Below are positions 60,571 through 64,000 of a DNA stretch of 64,000 nucleotides, one piece after another (within the stretch, counting starts at the first letter, position 1; every line of letters starts with the position of its first letter). The stretch is from DASRIA01 sp963768885 (GTDB lineage Bacteria; Actinomycetota; Thermoleophilia; Solirubrobacterales; JBBDJG01). The translations under genes were made by a program, and so were the position numbers. The notes under the pieces were generated by a model. The model was not told the origin of the DNA. It saw only the letters and a list, made by a program, of their open reading frames with translations, and ran no database searches. The DNA lies in the NCBI GenBank assembly GCA_963768885.1, contig CAVYJN010000008.1:62001-126000 (forward strand). Direction: 5' to 3'.

Positions 60571-61290
60571 CGCCCAGGGCGGCGCGACGTCCTCGCCGGC
60601 CAGGATCGCGGCCGGCCCGTCGCTCGTGACCCAGCCCAGGTGCGGCCGCACGAGGTCGACCTCGGCGAGCCTGCTGAGCCCGTCGGACAGGCGCAGCGGC
60701 CGTCCGCCGTGCGAGGAGTGGGCGTCCGACCCGAGCAGGTGGACGAGTCCCTCCGCGGCGAGCGTCAGCAGGTAGTCGGAGGCCGGCCCCTCCGCGACCA
60801 GCGCGGCGGTGGCCTGCACCAGCGCGCCCATCTCCACGAGCGCCGCGAGCCGGTCGTGGAAGTCCACCCCGGGGTGCCGCTCCGGGTGCGCGATCACGCT
60901 GCGAAAGCCTCGTTCCTCCAACCTCAGCACCGCGTCCTCGAGGTGCTGGCTGAGCGGCCCCGGCCGCGGCTCGACCAGGAGCCAGCGGCCGTCTCCGAGC
61001 GCGACCCGTTCGAGCACCTCGTCGGAGAGCTCGTCCAGCATCGGCTCGGAGATCTCGCCGGCGGGCAGCACCCGCACGTCGATCCCCTGCCGCTCCAGCT
61101 CCTCGTTGACGGCATGGGCGCGTCCCTCGAGCTCGTGCGGATCGACCTTGTGGTCGGGGTGGATATGGGGCGTTCCGCAGACGAGCCTGATGCCGTCCGA
61201 CTGCGCCACGCGCGCCATCTCGACGCTGTCGGCGAGATTGCGCGCGCCATCGTCGAGCTCGGGAAGGATGTGGCAATGGAGGTCGATCAC
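60556..61290 (-). CDS. PHP-domain protein-tyrosine phosphatase (CpsB/YwqE type)
   Basis: 244 residues. It begins VIDLHCHILPELDDGA, the metal-binding H-x-H motif of bacterial PHP tyrosine phosphatases, with TPHIHPD, HPERH and GSDAHSSHG completing the metal centre. In other bacteria such enzymes dephosphorylate the tyrosine kinase that regulates capsule synthesis; no kinase or capsule genes are in the window. Start GTG 61290. Confidence 0.87.
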   Translation of the reverse strand: MIDLHCHILPELDDGARNLADSVEMARVAQSDGIRLVCGTPHIHPDHKVDPHELEGRAHAVNEELERQGIDVRVLPAGEISEPMLDELSDEVLERVALGDGRWLLVEPRPGPLSQHLEDAVLRLEERGFRSVIAHPERHPGVDFHDRLAALVEMGALVQATAALVAEGPASDYLLTLAAEGLVHLLGSDAHSSHGGRPLRLSDGLSRLAEVDLVRPHLGWVTSDGPAAILAGEDVAPPWAAPLV

Positions 61291-61332
61291 TCGCTGCAGT
61301 ATTCCTTGACGCTGCGTTAGTGTGCGCGCTCG

Positions 61333-62374
61333 ATGGCGCGCGACCTCAAGCTCGGCCTCAACACCGGCTACTGGAGCGCCGGGCCGCCGCCCGGCGTCGA
61401 GGAGGCGATCGCCGAGGCGGACCGGCTCGGGTTCGACTCGATCTGGACGGCCGAGGCCTACGGCTCCGACGTGCTCACGCCGCTCGCATGGTGGGGATCG
61501 AAGACCAGGAACGTGCGGCTCGGCACCGCGATCATGCAGATGTCGGCGCGCCAGCCCGCGGCCGCCGCGATGGCGGCGATGACGATGGACCACCTCTCGG
61601 GAGGCCGGTTCGTGCTCGGCCTCGGCGTCTCGGGACCGCAGGTGGTCGAGGGCTGGTACGGGATGCCCTTCGAGAAGCCGCTGGCGCGCACGCGTGAGTA
61701 CGTGAAGATCGTGCGCGACATCGTGGCGCGCGAGGGGCGCGTCACGAACGACGGTCCGCACTACCCGCTCCCCTACCCCGACGGGACCGGCCTCGGCAAG
61801 CCGCTGCGCTCGACGATCCACCCGGTGCGCACCGACATCCCGATCTTCCTCGGCGCCGAGGGGCCCAAGAACGTCGCGCTCGCCGCCGAGATCTGCGACG
61901 GATGGATGGCGCTGTTCTTCTCGCCGCGCAACCAGGACTTCTACCGCGACGCGCTCGCCGAGGGCTTCGCGCGCGAGGGCGCGCGCCGCTCCTGGGACGA
62001 CTTCGAGGTGATGGCGACCGTGCCGGTGATCGTGCACGACGACGTCGAGCAGGCCGCCGACTTCCTGCGGCCGATGTACGCGCTCTACTTCGGCGGGATG
62101 GGCGCGCGCGGGCCGGAACTTCCACTACGACGTGGCGGTGCGGCTCGGCTACGAGGACGCGGCGAGCAAGGTCCAGGACCTCTACCTCGACGGCAAGAAG
62201 GACGAGGCCGCGGCCGCGATCCCGACCAGGCTGGTCGAGGACCTCGCCCTGATCGGGCCCGCCGAGAAGATCCGCGACGAGCTCGACGCGTGGCGCGAGT
62301 CGATCGCGACCACGCTGCTGATCGGCGGCGACGCGAACATGATCCGCCGCGTCGCCGAGCTGGTCAACGGCTAG
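61333..62374 (+). CDS. F420-dependent luciferase-like (LLM class) oxidoreductase, one frame change
   Basis: About 347 residues with the TIM-barrel luciferase fold: LKLGLNTGYWSAGPP, ADRLGFDSIWTAEAYGSD, RLGTAIMQMSARQP, DHLSGGRFVLGLGVSGPQV and EICDGWMALFF. This is typical of actinobacterial F420-dependent oxidoreductases. The last third (FHYDVAVRLGYEDAASK onward) is in another frame; one extra base near 62112 (GGGCCGG) explains it, and 1042 nt is 3n+1. Substrate unknown. TAGTGT ends 9 nt before the ATG. Confidence 0.84.
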
Positions 62375-62419
62375 CCAGCCGGCGCATCCGCCGGGGCGCC
62401 TCCGTGCGAACCTCCAGGT

Positions 62420-63386
62420 GTGAGCGCCTTTCCTCGACCGGTGGTGGTGATCAGCCGCTGCATCGACTTCGACTCCTGCCGCTACAACGGCCAGGTGATC
62501 CGCGCGAGCCTGCGTGAGGAGCTCGAGCCGCACATCGAGCTGCGGCCGATCTGCCCCGAGCTGGAGATCGGGCTGGGCGTCCCGCGCGACCCGGTGCGAC
62601 TCGTGCGATCAGAGGACGGCCCGCGCATGGTGCAGCCCAAGACCGGGCGCGACGTCACGCGCAGCATGGAGGCCTTCTCGCGCCGCTTCCTCTCCGGGGT
62701 CGGGGACGCCGACGGCTTCATCCTCAAGAGCCGCTCGCCCTCGTGCGGCATCCGCAACGCGAAGCTGTTCCATTCCGAGGCCGAGGGCGCCGGGCACAGC
62801 AACGGCCCCGGCCTGTTCACGGGACGCGTGCTCGAGCGGTTCCCCTACGCGGCCGTCGAGGACGAGGGACGCCTCAACGACCTGCGCCTGCGCGACCACT
62901 TCCTGACCAAGCTCTGGGCGCTCGCCGGGCTCCGCGAGGTGGCGGACGCAGGCCCCGCCGCGCTCGTCGCCTTTCACGCCCGCAACAAGCTGCTGCTGAT
63001 GGCGCACAACCAGACGCGCATGCGGGCGCTCGGACGCCTCGTCGCAGCAGGCCGGCACGACGCCGCGCCGGCGGCTGGTCGACTCCTACCGCGCCGGCCT
63101 GGGCGCCGCGCTCGCACGGCCTGCACGCGCCGGGTCGAACGTCAACGTGCTGATGCACGCGCTCGGATACGTGTCCGATCGCCTGAGCGCGCGCGAGCGC
63201 GAGCACTTCCTCGCCACCCTCGAGTCCTACCGGCAGGGCAAGGTCGCGCTGAGCGCGGCGAACGGCATCGTGGGCGCGTGGGGCGCGCGCTTCGAGGTGC
63301 CCTATCTCGCCGGCCAGACCTTCTTCGCGCCCTATCCCGCGGAGCTCGTGCGGCTGGAGCGCCCGCGGCGCCGGCAAGTCGCCTGA
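62420..63386 (+). CDS. DUF523-DUF1722 fusion protein, one frame change
   Basis: About 322 residues. The N-terminal DUF523 has SRCIDFDSCRYNG (two Cys), CPELEIGLGVPR and SPSCGI, the Cys set that holds an Fe-S cluster in 2-thiouracil desulfurase. The C-terminal DUF1722 has FHARNKLLLMAHNQ and MHALGYVSDRLSA. This domain pair is common; the role of the fusion is unproven. One inserted base near 63068 (GACGCCGCGCC) puts the last 105 residues in another frame; 967 nt is 3n+1. Confidence 0.82.
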
Positions 63387-63491
63387 CGGACCCCGGAATT
63401 TCCGCCGGAATCCGGGCCCGTGCCCTTCCATCCGGGCGCGTGTTGCGGGATCGTCCCAAGTGGAAACCGCCGGCTCCGGAGGGAGGTTGCG

Positions 63492-63719
63492 TTGGAATCT
63501 CGAGAGAGGGACGTCGTTCGCTCGCAACTCGAGAGCCTCGCCGACAAGGGAGTCACGATCGGGGCGATCGACTCACAGCTGAACCGCTTGACCCTGAGCA
63601 TGGACGAGTACGACGAGATGTGGCTCTACGCCTGGTCACTGCTCGAAGGTCGCGCTTCGCGCGTGGTCGTGCAGGCAACAGGAGACTGGTACGGGTACGC
63701 GCCCGTCGAGGGGGGCTAG
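63492..63719 (+). CDS. Small unknown protein with TTG start
   Basis: 75 residues. The TTG at 63492 follows the strong ribosome site GGAGGGAGG by 5 nt, which decides the start; a GTG at 63420 would add an implausible Pro/Cys-rich head. The protein is acidic with two helical parts (RDVVRSQLESLADKGVTIG; MDEYDEMWLYAWSLL) and ends TGDWYGYAPVEGG. No signal peptide, no known family. A hairpin follows. Confidence 0.65.
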   Translation: MESRERDVVRSQLESLADKGVTIGAIDSQLNRLTLSMDEYDEMWLYAWSLLEGRASRVVVQATGDWYGYAPVEGG

Positions 63720-63729
63720 CGCCGACGAC

Positions 63730-63766
63730 AGGCGGGCGCGCCTGCCCGGGAGAAGGCGCGCCGCCT
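63730..63766 (+). terminator. Hairpin after the small unknown gene
   Basis: AGGCG-G-GCGCGCC pairs with GGCGCGC-CGCCT (one bulged G) around a 12-nt loop, 11 nt past the stop at 63719. Confidence 0.6.
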
Positions 63767-63830
63767 GCGTTCCGTTCGGCTAACTTGAACTGAGCCCGGG
63801 CGGCAGGATGCCGTCCGCAACGCCCACCTC

Positions 63831-64000
63831 GTGGCCCGCCCGTTCCGCAGAAAGACCGTCCTCGGCTGCGCGCTCGCGCTCGTCTGCGCCTGCGCGACAG
63901 CCCTCCCGCCGGCCACGCCGGCCCGCGTCGCGCGGGGCACGCACAGCGCGGACGTGCTGGTGGGCACGGCGCGCGCGGACGTGCTCCGCGGCCTGCGCGG
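63831..64000 (+). CDS. Start of a secreted RTX/hemolysin-type calcium-binding protein (partial)
   Basis: Only 56 residues are visible. GTG 63831 opens RPFRRKTVLGCALALVC, a signal peptide, and then GTHSADVLVGTARADVLRGL, which resembles the glycine-aspartate calcium-binding repeats seen at the front of many Solirubrobacterales secreted proteins. The rest lies beyond the window, so length and any further domains are unknown. The ribosome site is weak. Confidence 0.6.
   Translation, partial: MARPFRRKTVLGCALALVCACATALPPATPARVARGTHSADVLVGTARADVLRGLR

Overview
The window is about 64 kb of very GC-rich, gene-dense bacterial DNA. No intergenic stretch exceeds 300 bases, and no rRNA, tRNA, CRISPR array, prophage or transposase was seen. 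GTG and TTG starts, many leaderless-type promoters, F420-type luciferase-like oxidoreductase, Dyp peroxidase, Stf0 sulfotransferase, DUF427 and DUF7218 proteins, and a run of large secreted proteins with PKD, DNRLRE, beta-helix and RTX-like parts point to an actinomycetote. By gene content the best guess is the Thermoleophilia/Solirubrobacterales. That placement is inference; no marker gene in the window settles it.

Layout. 0-6 kb: edge of a STAND/AAA regulator, a patatin lipase, then an operon of metallophosphoesterase, an internally duplicated unknown protein, and Dyp peroxidase. 6-10 kb: small cupins, a frame-broken SGNH hydrolase, an SDR and an alpha/beta hydrolase. 10-15 kb: Lon protease and a divergent MarR regulator plus ABC exporter, sharing a promoter that holds a 16-bp tandem operator. 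A duplicated REP-like element follows. 15-21 kb: thioesterase, sulfotransferase-sulfatase-amine oxidase operon, flavin-binding protein, SCP2-like protein and enoyl-CoA hydratase. 21-24 kb: a secreted sugar-dehydrogenase-type propeller protein.

24-28 kb: an OpuC-type quaternary-amine uptake operon whose four genes are interrupted by more than a dozen single-base length changes. 28-34 kb: an AhpD-like protein, a benzoylformate-decarboxylase-type enzyme and a FAD/Fe-S D-2-hydroxyacid dehydrogenase in one operon, then a fatty-acid desaturase. 34-41 kb: cell-surface and secreted proteins (repeat protein, type IV pilin, SGNH hydrolase, lipoprotein, CehA-like PHP protein). 41-45 kb: acyl-CoA ligase, DUF427 protein and a Drr-type ABC exporter. 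45-52 kb: a Tat-signal protein with a GMC oxidoreductase, a secreted unknown, MsrA, a beta-helix protein and pyrophosphatase. 52-64 kb: HAD phosphatase, GGDEF/HD-GYP protein, cytochrome P450, penicillin/AHL acylase, DUF192 lipoprotein, sugar kinase, PHP phosphatase, luciferase-like oxidoreductase, DUF523-DUF1722 protein and the start of an RTX-like secreted protein.

Common threads are lipid and acyl-CoA chemistry, oxidative and osmotic stress, and an elaborate exterior. Transcription signals are unusually readable: nine genes have a TANNNT box ending 6-7 nt before the start codon, several stress-type GTTY-N15-GGGTAN boxes recur, and several back-to-back convergent gene pairs bury their stop codons in a hairpin. 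Seven other regions outside the hot spot are unaffected, but five genes elsewhere also carry single +1 insertions, most within short G or C runs, so sequence error must be considered wherever a frame breaks.
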